From the NCBI RefSeq assembly GCF_026013615.1, contig NZ_JAPDPI010000008.1, positions 62,001 to 126,000 on the forward strand: a stretch of DNA of 64,000 nucleotides, given 5' to 3'. Both the position numbers and the translations under genes were made by a program. This DNA is from Plebeiibacterium marinum (lineage in GTDB: Bacteria; Bacteroidota; Bacteroidia; Bacteroidales; Marinilabiliaceae). Positions 1 through 9,050 of this stretch are shown here, one piece after another; position 1 is the first letter of the stretch; the number at the start of each line of letters is the position of its first letter. Under the pieces are notes generated by a model. That model was not told the DNA's origin and ran no database searches. It saw nothing but the letters and a program-made list of their open reading frames with translations.

Positions 1-2
1 AT

Positions 3-1547
3 CTTCAGGAACTAAATAAAAATGAATCTTCTGCATTGAATGGCAATTGGAGCTGCTTTGCTTCTGGTGAAAAGTTTATTGATCCTTTCCATAATTTTTC
101 TCATGATCTTGATTTGTTTGGTCAAGGTTCTTTCTTTCAGTATATTAATCGTTGTGTGACTATTGCAGGGGAAATTAACCTGAAGAACAAGCTTACCCTT
201 GGCGAGTTGGAAGAAGGGATTAGTGGGATAAAGACACAGCAAGAAGTGCTCAATGAACTATCAAAGATGTTGTCTTTCCGGCAATTGTTTTATGCTAAAG
301 GTAAGTTTTTAGATGAGTCTCAGGAGGATTTGAATAGGATTTCTTCCTTTAAAGAATATGTTCCATGGTTGAAAAATAAAAATATTGTTTTTCAATATTT
401 AATCAAGGGAATGTGGTTGTTGTTTGTTCTTTCTGTAGTTCTTGCTTCGTTTGGTTATTTAGCTTGGTTGCCCATTTTTATATTTCTGGTAAATTTGAAT
501 GTGGTGGGTGTTAATTTTAAGTCTATCAATAAGTTAAATTCCCGTTATTCTGTCCTTTCCAATATACTTCAAAAGTATTCTGAATTAACAGATTTAATAG
601 CCAAACAACAGTTTTCATCCGATAAATTAAATGTTTTAAAAGATTTACTGGTGGCAAAAGAACATAATGCCTCTGGAGCAATCAAAAAATTAAGTACTTA
701 TATGAACCATTTTGACCAGCGTAATGGGATGTTGGCAGGGGTTTTATTGAATGGGTTTTTTCTTTGGGATTATATCTATATTCTGAAAATTGAAAACTGG
801 TTTGAAAAGCACTTGCACCACCTTTTTGCCTGGATGGATGTAGTACATGAAATGGATGCTTTGAATAGTCTTGCAGGTTATGTATATAATCATCCTGACT
901 TTGTTTTTCCTGAATTGCAAGATAGTGCAGTTTATGAGGCCAGAAAACTTGGGCATCCTTTGTTGGATAGAAAAGTTAGGGTATGTAATGATTTTGACTT
1001 CGATCAATCGGTTTTTGCCTTAATTACGGGTGCAAATATGTCTGGTAAGAGTACCTTTTTGAGGAGTGTTGGATTGAATTTGGTGTTGGCAAATTGTGGT
1101 GCTGTAGTTTGTGCCGAAAAAATGTTGTATTCTCCTATTAAACTGGTTACTAATATGCGTACAACTGATTCTCTGATGAAAAATGAGTCTTATTTTTTTG
1201 CAGAGCTAAAAAGGTTGAAATTTATAATAGATAAACTATATGCGGGGGAGAAATTGTTTATTATTCTTGACGAGATATTGAAAGGTACTAACTCAAAGGA
1301 TAAAACATTTGGCAGTATGGCCTTACTCAGGAAGCTGTTAAATTATAATGTGTTTGGAATGATTGCAACCCACGATTTGGAGCTTGAGATACTTGAGGAA
1401 GAAACAGGGGGCAGGATTAGCAATTTGTGCTTTGAAGTGACTAATGATAATGATGTTCTCCATTTTGATTATAAACTTTATAAGGGAGTTACGCAAAATC
1501 ACAACGCATCGTTCCTAATGAAAAAAATGGGAATTATCGATGGGTGA
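3..1547 (+). CDS. Membrane-linked MutS-like ATPase, 5' truncated by window edge
   Basis: The frame is open from base 3, so the start lies upstream of the window; a TTG at 36 is only an internal codon. Counting from base 3, the protein has two adjacent hydrophobic segments at about 137-171, then a MutS-type ABC ATPase domain with a Walker A motif GANMSGKST at 343-351 and a Walker B region FIILDE near 418-423. The C-terminal ATPase plus lever/core architecture is that of MutS-family proteins, but the transmembrane pair and the missing mismatch-recognition region (at least in what is visible) set it apart from canonical MutS. Bacteroidota genomes carry such standalone MutS-related proteins, whose role is unclear; mismatch repair should not be assumed. 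A terminator follows at 1724-1755. Confidence 0.85.
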   Translation, partial: LQELNKNESSALNGNWSCFASGEKFIDPFHNFSHDLDLFGQGSFFQYINRCVTIAGEINLKNKLTLGELEEGISGIKTQQEVLNELSKMLSFRQLFYAKGKFLDESQEDLNRISSFKEYVPWLKNKNIVFQYLIKGMWLLFVLSVVLASFGYLAWLPIFIFLVNLNVVGVNFKSINKLNSRYSVLSNILQKYSELTDLIAKQQFSSDKLNVLKDLLVAKEHNASGAIKKLSTYMNHFDQRNGMLAGVLLNGFFLWDYIYILKIENWFEKHLHHLFAWMDVVHEMDALNSLAGYVYNHPDFVFPELQDSAVYEARKLGHPLLDRKVRVCNDFDFDQSVFALITGANMSGKSTFLRSVGLNLVLANCGAVVCAEKMLYSPIKLVTNMRTTDSLMKNESYFFAELKRLKFIIDKLYAGEKLFIILDEILKGTNSKDKTFGSMALLRKLLNYNVFGMIATHDLELEILEEETGGRISNLCFEVTNDNDVLHFDYKLYKGVTQNHNASFLMKKMGIIDG

Positions 1548-1975
1548 TTTATTTGAATGTAATTTTTTTTGTGTTTTTAGTCAAAAAAACCTGATAAACA
1601 CTATGTTTTCAGAAAATTTTTATTTTTTTTATGCAGGCTTTTATGAGTATTAGGGCTGCTCTGATGCAGTTGTTAAGTCTAAAAGTCAAGAATGTAGTAA
1701 TAATTGGTTCACAAATTTGCAATAAACGGATTCATAAAATGGGTCCGTTTTTTTTGTTGTAAGAAAATTTATGGGCTTTATATACTGTGAATTATATTTA
1801 TAAGTGGTGGCGGTTGGGAGATTGTTGATAAAATGATTACCAAAAAAAAACGGTTTTCGTTATATTTGAGGGAATTTTTTCAACTGTATTTGGGGTTGGA
1901 TTTTTATGAGTTCATTTGATGCATATTATATGTATCGGCTTACCGGATAAAAATATATTTAAACACGCTTATATT
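1548..1975. other. Intergenic region, mutS-like to parE
   Basis: This stretch has no credible gene. It holds the terminator of the upstream gene at 1724-1755. A TATATTTG match to the Bacteroidota -7 element (TAnnTTTG) lies at 1861-1868 on the plus strand, about 108 bases before the parE ATG, but no TTG was found at the expected distance upstream, so it is only a weak promoter candidate. The reading frame of parE can be extended to a TTG at 1916, but the extension has no family support. Confidence 0.5.
1724..1755 (+). terminator. Rho-independent terminator after mutS-like gene
   Basis: Arms AAACGGA (1724-1730) and TCCGTTT (1744-1750) pair perfectly and can be extended inwards by TTC/GGG with two G-U pairs. 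A run of T follows to 1755. It sits about 180 bases past the stop of the MutS-like gene. Confidence 0.8.
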
Positions 1976-3808
1976 ATGTCGCAACAGTATTCAGAAGATG
2001 CCATCAGAACCTTAGACTGGAAAGAGCATATTCGAAGAAGGCCGGGGATGTATATCGGGAAACTTGGTGATGGTTCGTATCAAGATGATGGTATTTATGT
2101 GTTACTAAAAGAAGTAATGGATAATTCTATCGATGAGTACATGATGGGGTTTGGAAAAAAGATTGATGTAACAGTGCAAGATGGGCAGGTTACCATAAGG
2201 GATTTTGGTAGAGGGATCCCATTGGGGAAAGTGATTGATGTTGCATCAAAAATGAATACGGGCGCTAAATACGATTCCAAAGTGTTTAAAAAATCTGTGG
2301 GATTGAATGGTGTCGGTATCAAAGCTGTAAATGCGCTCTCAACTATATTTACTGTTACTGCATTTCGTGATGGTGAATGTAAAAAAGTTGAGTTCTCAAA
2401 AGGGGATGTTATCAAGGATTATGAGATTGAGCCTACTTCGGAAGAAAATGGAACCTTTGTATCCTTTTGTCCCGATGCGGAGATTTTTGAGAAATATAAT
2501 TTCAGGGACGAGTATATTGAACCTCTTTTAAGAAATTATACCTACCTGAATGCAGGTTTGGCAATTAATTATAATGGGAAGACATATAAGTCGAAAAATG
2601 GATTGCTGGATTTGTTAAATGAAAACATGACTTCGCCAGGTATTTACCCATTGATTCATTTACAAGCTGAAGATTTTGAGGTAGCGTTAACCCATGGTAA
2701 TCAGTATGGAGAAGAGTATTACACCTTTGTAAACGGTCAGCATACTACTCAGGGGGGTACACATCAAATTGCTTTTCGTGAGGCATTGGTTAAAACAGTC
2801 AGGGAGTTTTATAATAAAAACTTTGATGTATCCGATATCAGGACGGGTGTTATTGCTGCCATTAGTATAAAAATTGAAGAACCTGTTTTTGAATCTCAAA
2901 CCAAAACAAAGCTGGGATCAAAAGATATGGGTCCCAATGGTCCTTCCGTAAGAAATTATGTATCTGACTTTATAAAAAAAGAATTAGATAATTTCCTTCA
3001 TAGGAATACAGAAACTGCTGAATTGTTGATGAGGAAAATTCTGGAATCTGAAAAGGAAAGGAAAGCCATTTCAGGAATTCAGAAGTTGGCCAAAGAAAGG
3101 GCCAAAAAGGTGAGCCTTCACAATAAAAAATTGCGTGATTGCCGTGTGCACTATAGTTCAAATAATGAGGATGCACCAAATTCGTCTATCTTTATTACCG
3201 AGGGAGATTCTGCCAGTGGCTCTATAACAAAGGCTCGTAGCGTTAATACGCAGGCGGTATTTAGTTTAAAAGGGAAGCCGCTGAATTCGTATGGTTTAAC
3301 CCGTAAAGTGGTATATGAAAACGAGGAGTTTAACCTTTTGCAGGCAGCATTAAATATTGAAGACGGCTTAGAAACCTTAAGATACAACCATGTTATCATA
3401 GCTACAGATGCTGATGTTGATGGAATGCATATCCGGTTACTTTTAATTACTTTCTTTTTACAATTTTTTCCTGAATTGGTAAAGAACGGGCATCTTTATA
3501 TTTTACAAACCCCTTTGTTTAGGGTGCGTAATAAAAAGAAGACTATATACTGTTATTCGGATGAGGAAAAAGATAAGGCGATAAAATCCTTGGGAGCAAA
3601 TCCTGAAATTACCCGCTTTAAAGGATTGGGAGAGATTAGCCCGGATGAGTTCAAGCATTTTATCGGAAAGGATGTAAGGTTGGAACCAGTCAGGATGAGA
3701 AAAGAAGACGCCGTATCCCAACTGCTTTCTTTTTATATGGGTAAAAATACACCCGACCGTCAGAATTTTATTATTGATAATCTGGTAGTAGAGGAAGATC
3801 CTGCATAA
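1976..3808 (+). CDS. parE: DNA topoisomerase IV subunit B
   Basis: This is the ATPase subunit of type IIA topoisomerase IV, which decatenates chromosomes together with ParC. The start chosen is the ATG at 1976, giving 610 residues that begin [10 protein letters not shown]; a 20-residue upstream extension from TTG 1916 looks non-native. Visible motifs are the GHKL ATP site (DNSIDE near residue 48, then GRGIPLG), the TOPRIM signature EGDSASGS near 408 and the metal-binding DADVDG near 478. The immediate downstream neighbour, 29 bases away, is the A subunit, and the short C-terminus matches the ParE rather than the long GyrB type. Assignment to topoisomerase IV rather than gyrase rests on this pairing and on length. 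Confidence 0.95.
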   Translation: MSQQYSEDAIRTLDWKEHIRRRPGMYIGKLGDGSYQDDGIYVLLKEVMDNSIDEYMMGFGKKIDVTVQDGQVTIRDFGRGIPLGKVIDVASKMNTGAKYDSKVFKKSVGLNGVGIKAVNALSTIFTVTAFRDGECKKVEFSKGDVIKDYEIEPTSEENGTFVSFCPDAEIFEKYNFRDEYIEPLLRNYTYLNAGLAINYNGKTYKSKNGLLDLLNENMTSPGIYPLIHLQAEDFEVALTHGNQYGEEYYTFVNGQHTTQGGTHQIAFREALVKTVREFYNKNFDVSDIRTGVIAAISIKIEEPVFESQTKTKLGSKDMGPNGPSVRNYVSDFIKKELDNFLHRNTETAELLMRKILESEKERKAISGIQKLAKERAKKVSLHNKKLRDCRVHYSSNNEDAPNSSIFITEGDSASGSITKARSVNTQAVFSLKGKPLNSYGLTRKVVYENEEFNLLQAALNIEDGLETLRYNHVIIATDADVDGMHIRLLLITFFLQFFPELVKNGHLYILQTPLFRVRNKKKTIYCYSDEEKDKAIKSLGANPEITRFKGLGEISPDEFKHFIGKDVRLEPVRMRKEDAVSQLLSFYMGKNTPDRQNFIIDNLVVEEDPA

Positions 3809-3837
3809 TATAAACATTATTAATTGCCATAATAAGC

Positions 3838-6465
3838 ATGAGCGAAGATATTAACACTCCAAGCGAAGAAGAAACTAACCTAACCCCTGAAGATAATCAA
3901 AATATGGAGGATCAGAACAAGTCCGCTGAAAATCAACCCTCAGATGTGAAAATATCTCACTTAGGAGGTATGTTCAAAGGGTGGTTTCTAGATTATGCTT
4001 CGTATGTTATCCTGGAGCGTGCCGTTCCGCATATTAATGATGGATTAAAGCCTGTTCAGCGCCGTATATTACATGCCATGCGAAGAATGGATGATGGTAG
4101 GTATAATAAAGTGGCTAACATTATTGGTTTTACCATGCAATTTCACCCACATGGGGATGCATCAATTGGGGATGCATTGGTTCAGCTGGGACAAAAGAAT
4201 TTGCTAATTGATACCCAGGGAAACTGGGGTAATGTAGCTACGGGTGATGGTGCAGCTGCTCCGCGTTATATTGAAGCCCGGTTAACAAAGTTTGCTCAGG
4301 AAGTAGTATTTAACCCAAAAACCACCCTGTGGAAAATGAGTTATGATGGGCGTAATAAAGAACCTATTACACTTCCGGTTAAATTTCCCTTGTTGCTTGC
4401 TCAAGGGGTTGAGGGTATTGCTGTTGGTCTGGCATCTAAAATTCTCCCCCATAACTTTAACGAACTGATTGATGCTTCAATCGCGCATCTTGAAGGGAGG
4501 AATTTTGAATTATTTCCTGATTTTCCGGCAGGAGGAATGGTGGATGTATCCCGTTATAACGATGGGATAAGAGGTGGTGCTGTAAAAGTGAGGGCAAAAA
4601 TTGTTAAGCAGGATAACAGGACGCTAAATATTACAGATATCCCTTATGGTAAAAACACATCTTCTTTGATTGATTCTATCCTTAAAGCCAATGAAAAAGG
4701 AAAGATTAAGATAAAGAAGATTGATGATAATACTGCCGAAAATGTTGAAATCCTGATCCATCTGCCTAACGGTGTGTCTACGGATAAAACCATAGATGCA
4801 CTTTATGCTTTTACCGATTGCGAGGTTTCTATTTCGCCAAACTGCTGTTTGATTGAAGATAATATCCCGAGGTTTATCGGGGTTTCTGAGGTTTTGGTTA
4901 AGAATACTGAGCATACAGTCCACTTGTTGACCAGAGAATTAGAGATCAGGAGGGGTGAACTGGAAGAAGCATGGCATTTTGCTTCACTGGAAAGGATTTT
5001 TATAGAGAATAAAATATATCAGAAAATCGAGGAATGTGAGACCATGGAGGCAATTATTCAAACTATTGATCATGGTCTTGAGCCTTTTAAAAAGAACCTT
5101 CGCAGGGAAGTAACGAGGGACGATATCCTGAAACTAACAGAGATTAAGATTAAGAGAATTTCTCGTTTTGATGCTCATAAGGCTGATGAATATATTGCTT
5201 CTCTAGAAGAGGAAATGGAACAGATTGCTTATAATCTTGAAAATATTATTCCTTATTCAATTAACTATTTTAAGCATATCAAAAAGTCGTATGGCAAAAA
5301 TTTCCCTCGTCAAACGGAAATCAGGAGTTTTGAAAATATTGAAGCAAGTAAAGTAGTTGTTAAAAACGAAAAACTGTATATCAACCGTAGCGAAGGTTTT
5401 ATGGGAACTTCGCTTCGCAGGGATGAGTTTGTTTGTGACTGTTCTGATATTGATGATATTATTATTTTTTATAAAGATGGTAGGTATCTGATAACTAAAG
5501 TATCGGATAAAGCTTTTATTGGCAAAGGGGTAATTCATCTTGCGGTATTTAAAAAGTCTGATACAAGAACTATATATAATGTGGTTTACAGGGATGGAAA
5601 AGCCGGAACCGTTTATGTAAAAAGATTTGCAGTAACAGGAATTACAAGAGATAAAGAATATGATGTAACCAAAGGAACCAAAGGTTCTGATGTGTTATAT
5701 TTTAGTGCCAATCCTAACGGGGAGGCTGAGGTGCTTAAAATTGTGTTGAGACCAAAGGCTCGTGTGCGTAATTTGATTTTTGATTTTGATATGGCTACAC
5801 TTGCTATCAAAGGTCGCGGTGCCATGGGAAATATTCTTACTAAATATGAGGTGCAGAAAGTAGCTCTGCGTAAGAAAGGTGTTTCGACACTTGGGGGAAG
5901 AAAAATATGGTTTGATAAAGATGTTTTAAGGCTTAACTCTGATGGTCGTGGAGAATATCTTGGTGAATTCCATGCCGATGATCAGATCCTGGTCATCACA
6001 AAAGACGGGAATTTTTACCACACAAATTTTGATTTGGCCAATCATTACGAAGATAATATTTTGATTATAGAAAAATATGTTTCTGATAAGGTTTGGTCGG
6101 TAGCTTATTATGATGGTGACCAAAAGTATTTTTACCTGAAACGCTTTCAACTTGAGCCATCAGCTAAGCCTCAGCGATTTATAGGAGAGCATTCGAAATC
6201 GTATCTGGTTAGGGTAACAACCGTTGATTACCCTAGATTAGAGGTGAAATTTGGTGGTGAGGATAAGGAGAAAGACAAAATGATAGTTGAAGTGGATGAG
6301 TTTATTGGTGTAAAAAGCTATAAAGCCAGAGGAAAGAGGTTAACTACTTATCAGGTTTCAAAAATCAATGAACTGGAGCCCATTATAAAAAGGGAGGAGC
6401 CCGAAGAGCCTGAACAAGAGAGTGAGGAAACAGAAAATGATAAGGATCAAATGTCGTTGTTTTAA
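3838..6465 (+). CDS. parC: DNA topoisomerase IV subunit A
   Basis: The DNA breakage-reunion subunit partnering the ParE just upstream. The 875-residue protein has an acidic, low-complexity N-terminal tail of about 40 residues, the winged-helix core, and the catalytic tyrosine at 144 within APRYIEARL. A long coiled region (about 360-490) and a beta-rich C-terminal domain follow, ending in a Glu-rich tail. The C-terminal domain lacks an obvious GyrA box (QRRGGKG), which fits ParC rather than GyrA. The stop codon overlaps the start codon of the next gene (TAATG), so it is translated as part of a parE-parC-aroK run. Confidence 0.95.
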   Translation: MSEDINTPSEEETNLTPEDNQNMEDQNKSAENQPSDVKISHLGGMFKGWFLDYASYVILERAVPHINDGLKPVQRRILHAMRRMDDGRYNKVANIIGFTMQFHPHGDASIGDALVQLGQKNLLIDTQGNWGNVATGDGAAAPRYIEARLTKFAQEVVFNPKTTLWKMSYDGRNKEPITLPVKFPLLLAQGVEGIAVGLASKILPHNFNELIDASIAHLEGRNFELFPDFPAGGMVDVSRYNDGIRGGAVKVRAKIVKQDNRTLNITDIPYGKNTSSLIDSILKANEKGKIKIKKIDDNTAENVEILIHLPNGVSTDKTIDALYAFTDCEVSISPNCCLIEDNIPRFIGVSEVLVKNTEHTVHLLTRELEIRRGELEEAWHFASLERIFIENKIYQKIEECETMEAIIQTIDHGLEPFKKNLRREVTRDDILKLTEIKIKRISRFDAHKADEYIASLEEEMEQIAYNLENIIPYSINYFKHIKKSYGKNFPRQTEIRSFENIEASKVVVKNEKLYINRSEGFMGTSLRRDEFVCDCSDIDDIIIFYKDGRYLITKVSDKAFIGKGVIHLAVFKKSDTRTIYNVVYRDGKAGTVYVKRFAVTGITRDKEYDVTKGTKGSDVLYFSANPNGEAEVLKIVLRPKARVRNLIFDFDMATLAIKGRGAMGNILTKYEVQKVALRKKGVSTLGGRKIWFDKDVLRLNSDGRGEYLGEFHADDQILVITKDGNFYHTNFDLANHYEDNILIIEKYVSDKVWSVAYYDGDQKYFYLKRFQLEPSAKPQRFIGEHSKSYLVRVTTVDYPRLEVKFGGEDKEKDKMIVEVDEFIGVKSYKARGKRLTTYQVSKINELEPIIKREEPEEPEQESEETENDKDQMSLF

Positions 6466-6971
6466 TGGTTAAAAGGGTTTATTTAATCGGTTTTATGGGA
6501 AGTGGAAAGTCGACCATGGGGCGTTGGCTTTCGGATGAAATGGGGTGGACCTTTGTTGATATGGACCATTTTATTGAAAACAAGTATCACAAAACCATAA
6601 CCCAGATTTTTGAGGAGAAAGGTGAGGATGGATTTAGGGAGATGGAAGCCAGGTGCCTGAGAGAAATTGGGGATTTTGAGAAGGTAATTGTTGGTGCAGG
6701 TGGTGGTACCCCGTGTTACTTTGATAATATGGATGTGATGAATGCCACAGGGGTGACGATATATATTAAGCTGACTCCGGAGGTTTTAAATGATCGGCTT
6801 AAGGGTGCCAAGGCACAGCGACCGCTGGTTGCAAATAAAAGTAAGGAGGAGTTGTTGGCTTTTATCTCTGAAAAACTTAAGGAAAGAGAGCCGTTTTATT
6901 CTAAAGCGCAGGTTATTGCCGATGGGTCGACATGGGAAGTTACGGACTTTGTGAAGGCAATTCAGGATTGA
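6465..6971 (+). CDS. aroK: Shikimate kinase
   Basis: Phosphorylates shikimate at the 3-hydroxyl with ATP, the fifth step of chorismate synthesis, in the cytoplasm. The 168-residue protein has the P-loop GFMGSGKST (9-17), the DMDHFIE shikimate-binding Asp region near 32-38, the GAGGGTP motif in the middle and the lid arginine in QRPLV. Length is normal for the family. Its ATG overlaps the parC stop by one base, implying translational coupling with the topoisomerase genes; this linkage is contextual, not functional. Confidence 0.96.
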   Translation: MVKRVYLIGFMGSGKSTMGRWLSDEMGWTFVDMDHFIENKYHKTITQIFEEKGEDGFREMEARCLREIGDFEKVIVGAGGGTPCYFDNMDVMNATGVTIYIKLTPEVLNDRLKGAKAQRPLVANKSKEELLAFISEKLKEREPFYSKAQVIADGSTWEVTDFVKAIQD

Positions 6972-6986
6972 TAATGGATAGTTTTA

Positions 6987-7856
6987 ATGGAATTAATTAA
7001 GATAGAAACCGGCAATTTTATGGCCGATGGGGGAGCTGTGTTTGGTGTTGTTCCTAAAGTAATGTGGGTTAAGCAGTATCCGTGTAATAATGATAACTAT
7101 TGTAACTTGTCTATGCGGTGCTTGTTAGTAAAAACGGGTGATAGAATTGTGTTGATTGATACAGGGGCCGGGGATAAGCAAAGTGAAAAGTTTTTTTCGT
7201 ACCAGCACTTGAATGGTGATGATTCTCTTTGTAAGTCGTTTGATGATACTGGGGTTTCATTAGATCAGGTTACAGATGTGGTTCTTACCCACCTCCATTT
7301 TGATCATTGTGGAGGTGTTGTCAGTAAGGATCAGGATGGTGTTTTATCGTTAACTTTTCCAAATGCAACCTGTTGGGTTGCTGAATCTCAATGGGAAAAT
7401 TTTCATCAGCCAAATGTTCGGGAAGGGAGTGTGTATTTTAAAGAGAATATTGTGCCGGTTTTAGAGTCAGGTAAGCTGAAGCTGGTTAAAGAAGATATGG
7501 AATTGTGTCCTGGTATTAAACTAAGGCTTTTTAACGGGCATACTCTTGGGCAGATAATCCCTTTTATTAGTAATAATGGGAAGACCATAGTTTATATGGC
7601 AGATTTCATTCCCCTTAAGGCAAGCATCCCTGAAGCCTGGGTTTCAGCATACGATACCAACCCAATGGTATCTATGTCTGAAAAAAGAATGTTTCTTCAG
7701 GAAGCTTGTGAAAATGACTACATCATGTTTTTTGAACATGATTTATATAATGAATGCTGTTGTCTTGAAATGAATGACAAAGGCATTGTTGCCGGTGAAA
7801 GCTTTAAGCTTAGAGAATTGACATCTATATTTGCTACTACCACTCAGCGGCCATAA
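6987..7856 (+). CDS. MBL-fold metallo-hydrolase
   Basis: A 289-residue cytoplasmic metallo-beta-lactamase-fold enzyme. The zinc motif THLHFDH is at residues 101-107 (His102, His104, Asp106, His107), followed by the usual downstream ligands GHTLGQ (His near 188) and the Asp in MADFIP near 206. The overall order resembles the lactonase/quorum-quenching-like group of small MBL hydrolases, but the substrate cannot be read from sequence. It lies 15 bases after aroK and is probably the last gene of the parE-parC-aroK operon; its 3' end overlaps the convergent GNAT-like gene by 20 bases. Confidence 0.85.
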   Translation: MELIKIETGNFMADGGAVFGVVPKVMWVKQYPCNNDNYCNLSMRCLLVKTGDRIVLIDTGAGDKQSEKFFSYQHLNGDDSLCKSFDDTGVSLDQVTDVVLTHLHFDHCGGVVSKDQDGVLSLTFPNATCWVAESQWENFHQPNVREGSVYFKENIVPVLESGKLKLVKEDMELCPGIKLRLFNGHTLGQIIPFISNNGKTIVYMADFIPLKASIPEAWVSAYDTNPMVSMSEKRMFLQEACENDYIMFFEHDLYNECCCLEMNDKGIVAGESFKLRELTSIFATTTQRP

Positions 7857-8499
7857 GTTTAGGCTGTTTAAAATGAGTGTTGATGTAGAAGTAATTATTT
7901 GCCAGGTATTTAAATCCGGATCTCTGAAAAAACGCATTTAGTTTTAGTTGGGCTGTTTCTTCGTCAAATTCAGCATCTTCAAAATTCATAGCCCTTGTAA
8001 ATGCATCTTCTTCATAATTCCCGGATTTTACTTTTTCATTAATAGTTTGCTGAAAAGGGATTGCCTTTATTATAATGGCACCGGTGCAATTGTTAAATCT
8101 GGTATACAAGTCCTTTAATATTTTTGAGCCGAGTCTTTTCCCTCTAAAGCCGGGCAACAATTCATAATCTGTTATAATACATAGGTCGTCCAGATACATA
8201 TCTTTATCGGCAAGATTCATAAAATTTTCGTTGAATTCGCCATTTTCAAAATCAATAAACTTCATCCCAAAATCAAGGATGGGTTTTGAAGCATCAAAAA
8301 CATGGAAAAGGTCATAATTTTGTTCAATGATTTGATTTATGAGTATAATGCTAAAAACTAATCTCCCAATTTTTATATATTCTCCAGATGGCTTGTACAC
8401 CATTATCTCAGCTTCATAATTATTTACATACCTGTCCGGATTTTCATTGTCAAGGTCAGATTGCATAAAATAATTTATGGTATAATCGAATGAGTCCAT
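7837..8499 (-). CDS. GNAT-fold acetyltransferase-like protein
   Basis: A 220-residue soluble protein starting at ATG 8499. The segment LLPGFRGKRLGSKIL at about 114-128 matches GNAT motif A (the R-x-x-G-x-G/A acetyl-CoA pyrophosphate loop), and the C-terminal FFQRSGFKYL is typical of GNAT motif B. The first 100 residues are not recognised. A substrate cannot be proposed. The gene is monocistronic on the minus strand and overlaps the 3' end of the MBL hydrolase gene tail to tail by 20 bases. Confidence 0.65.
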   Translation of the reverse strand: MDSFDYTINYFMQSDLDNENPDRYVNNYEAEIMVYKPSGEYIKIGRLVFSIILINQIIEQNYDLFHVFDASKPILDFGMKFIDFENGEFNENFMNLADKDMYLDDLCIITDYELLPGFRGKRLGSKILKDLYTRFNNCTGAIIIKAIPFQQTINEKVKSGNYEEDAFTRAMNFEDAEFDEETAQLKLNAFFQRSGFKYLANNYFYINTHFKQPKLMAAEW

Positions 8500-8758
8500 A
8501 CGTGTATAAAATTTAGGTTTAACTTGAAGTTGGTGGTGACTTGTTATTGTGTGTTTCTCCCGAAGCTTAATTACAAGATATTAAATATCTTTTTATTTAT
8601 CCAAAAATAAAGAGTGTAAATATTCTTTTGTTTTGGCTAAGTTCTACGTTTTTTCTTTATAGAAGTAGTAATGTGTCATGAAATTTGTGCTGTTGGTCAA
8701 AATGTGTATAAGGTTTGGTTTCTCTATGCGAAATTATTGTTAATGATGTTATATTTTT

Positions 8759-8974
8759 GTCTATCCTAATCCGGTGAAGGATATTCTTAGAGTAAATTTA
8801 CCAGAGGCTGAATGTCAGTTGGCTTTGTTTAGTTTGAGTGGACGTATGGTATGTCAGCAAATGGCACGGGGTTCAGAGTATGAATTAAATATGGCGGATT
8901 TGCAAGAAGGAGTGTATATTCTTCGGGTTAGAGGTAATGGTATTAGTCAAACAATTAAGGTTATTAAAAAATAA
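8759..8974 (+). pseudogene. Orphan T9SS type A sorting domain (gene remnant)
   Basis: Translation from 8759 gives VYPNPVKDILRVNLP at the start and LQEGVYILRVRGNG near the end, finishing in IKVIKK: a complete type A C-terminal sorting domain as found at the end of T9SS cargo. An in-frame TGA lies at 8744-8746, only four codons upstream, and there is no signal peptide or passenger domain. A GTG at 8774 could start a 66-residue peptide but would lose the conserved YPNP box. The likeliest reading is the surviving 3' end of a decayed secreted-protein gene. A strong terminator follows at 9011-9040. Confidence 0.75.
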
Positions 8975-9010
8975 TCCTGGTTGTATTATAAAATATCTGG
9001 AATTAAGAGA

Positions 9011-9040
9011 AGGGTGTCTGTTGTAGGGACACCCTTTTTT
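9011..9040 (+). terminator. Rho-independent terminator
   Basis: Perfect 8-bp arms AGGGTGTC (9011-9018) and GACACCCT (9028-9035) with a 9-nt loop and a T-run 9035-9040. It terminates plus-strand transcripts from the orphan sorting-domain remnant and lies just past the 3' end of the convergent SSGS-repeat gene. Confidence 0.85.
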
Positions 9041-9050
9041 AATAGTCAAT

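Noticed and set aside
1916-1975. 20-codon N-terminal extension of parE from TTG 1916
   Set aside because: The ATG at 1976 gives the standard ParE N-terminus and the extension has no family support.
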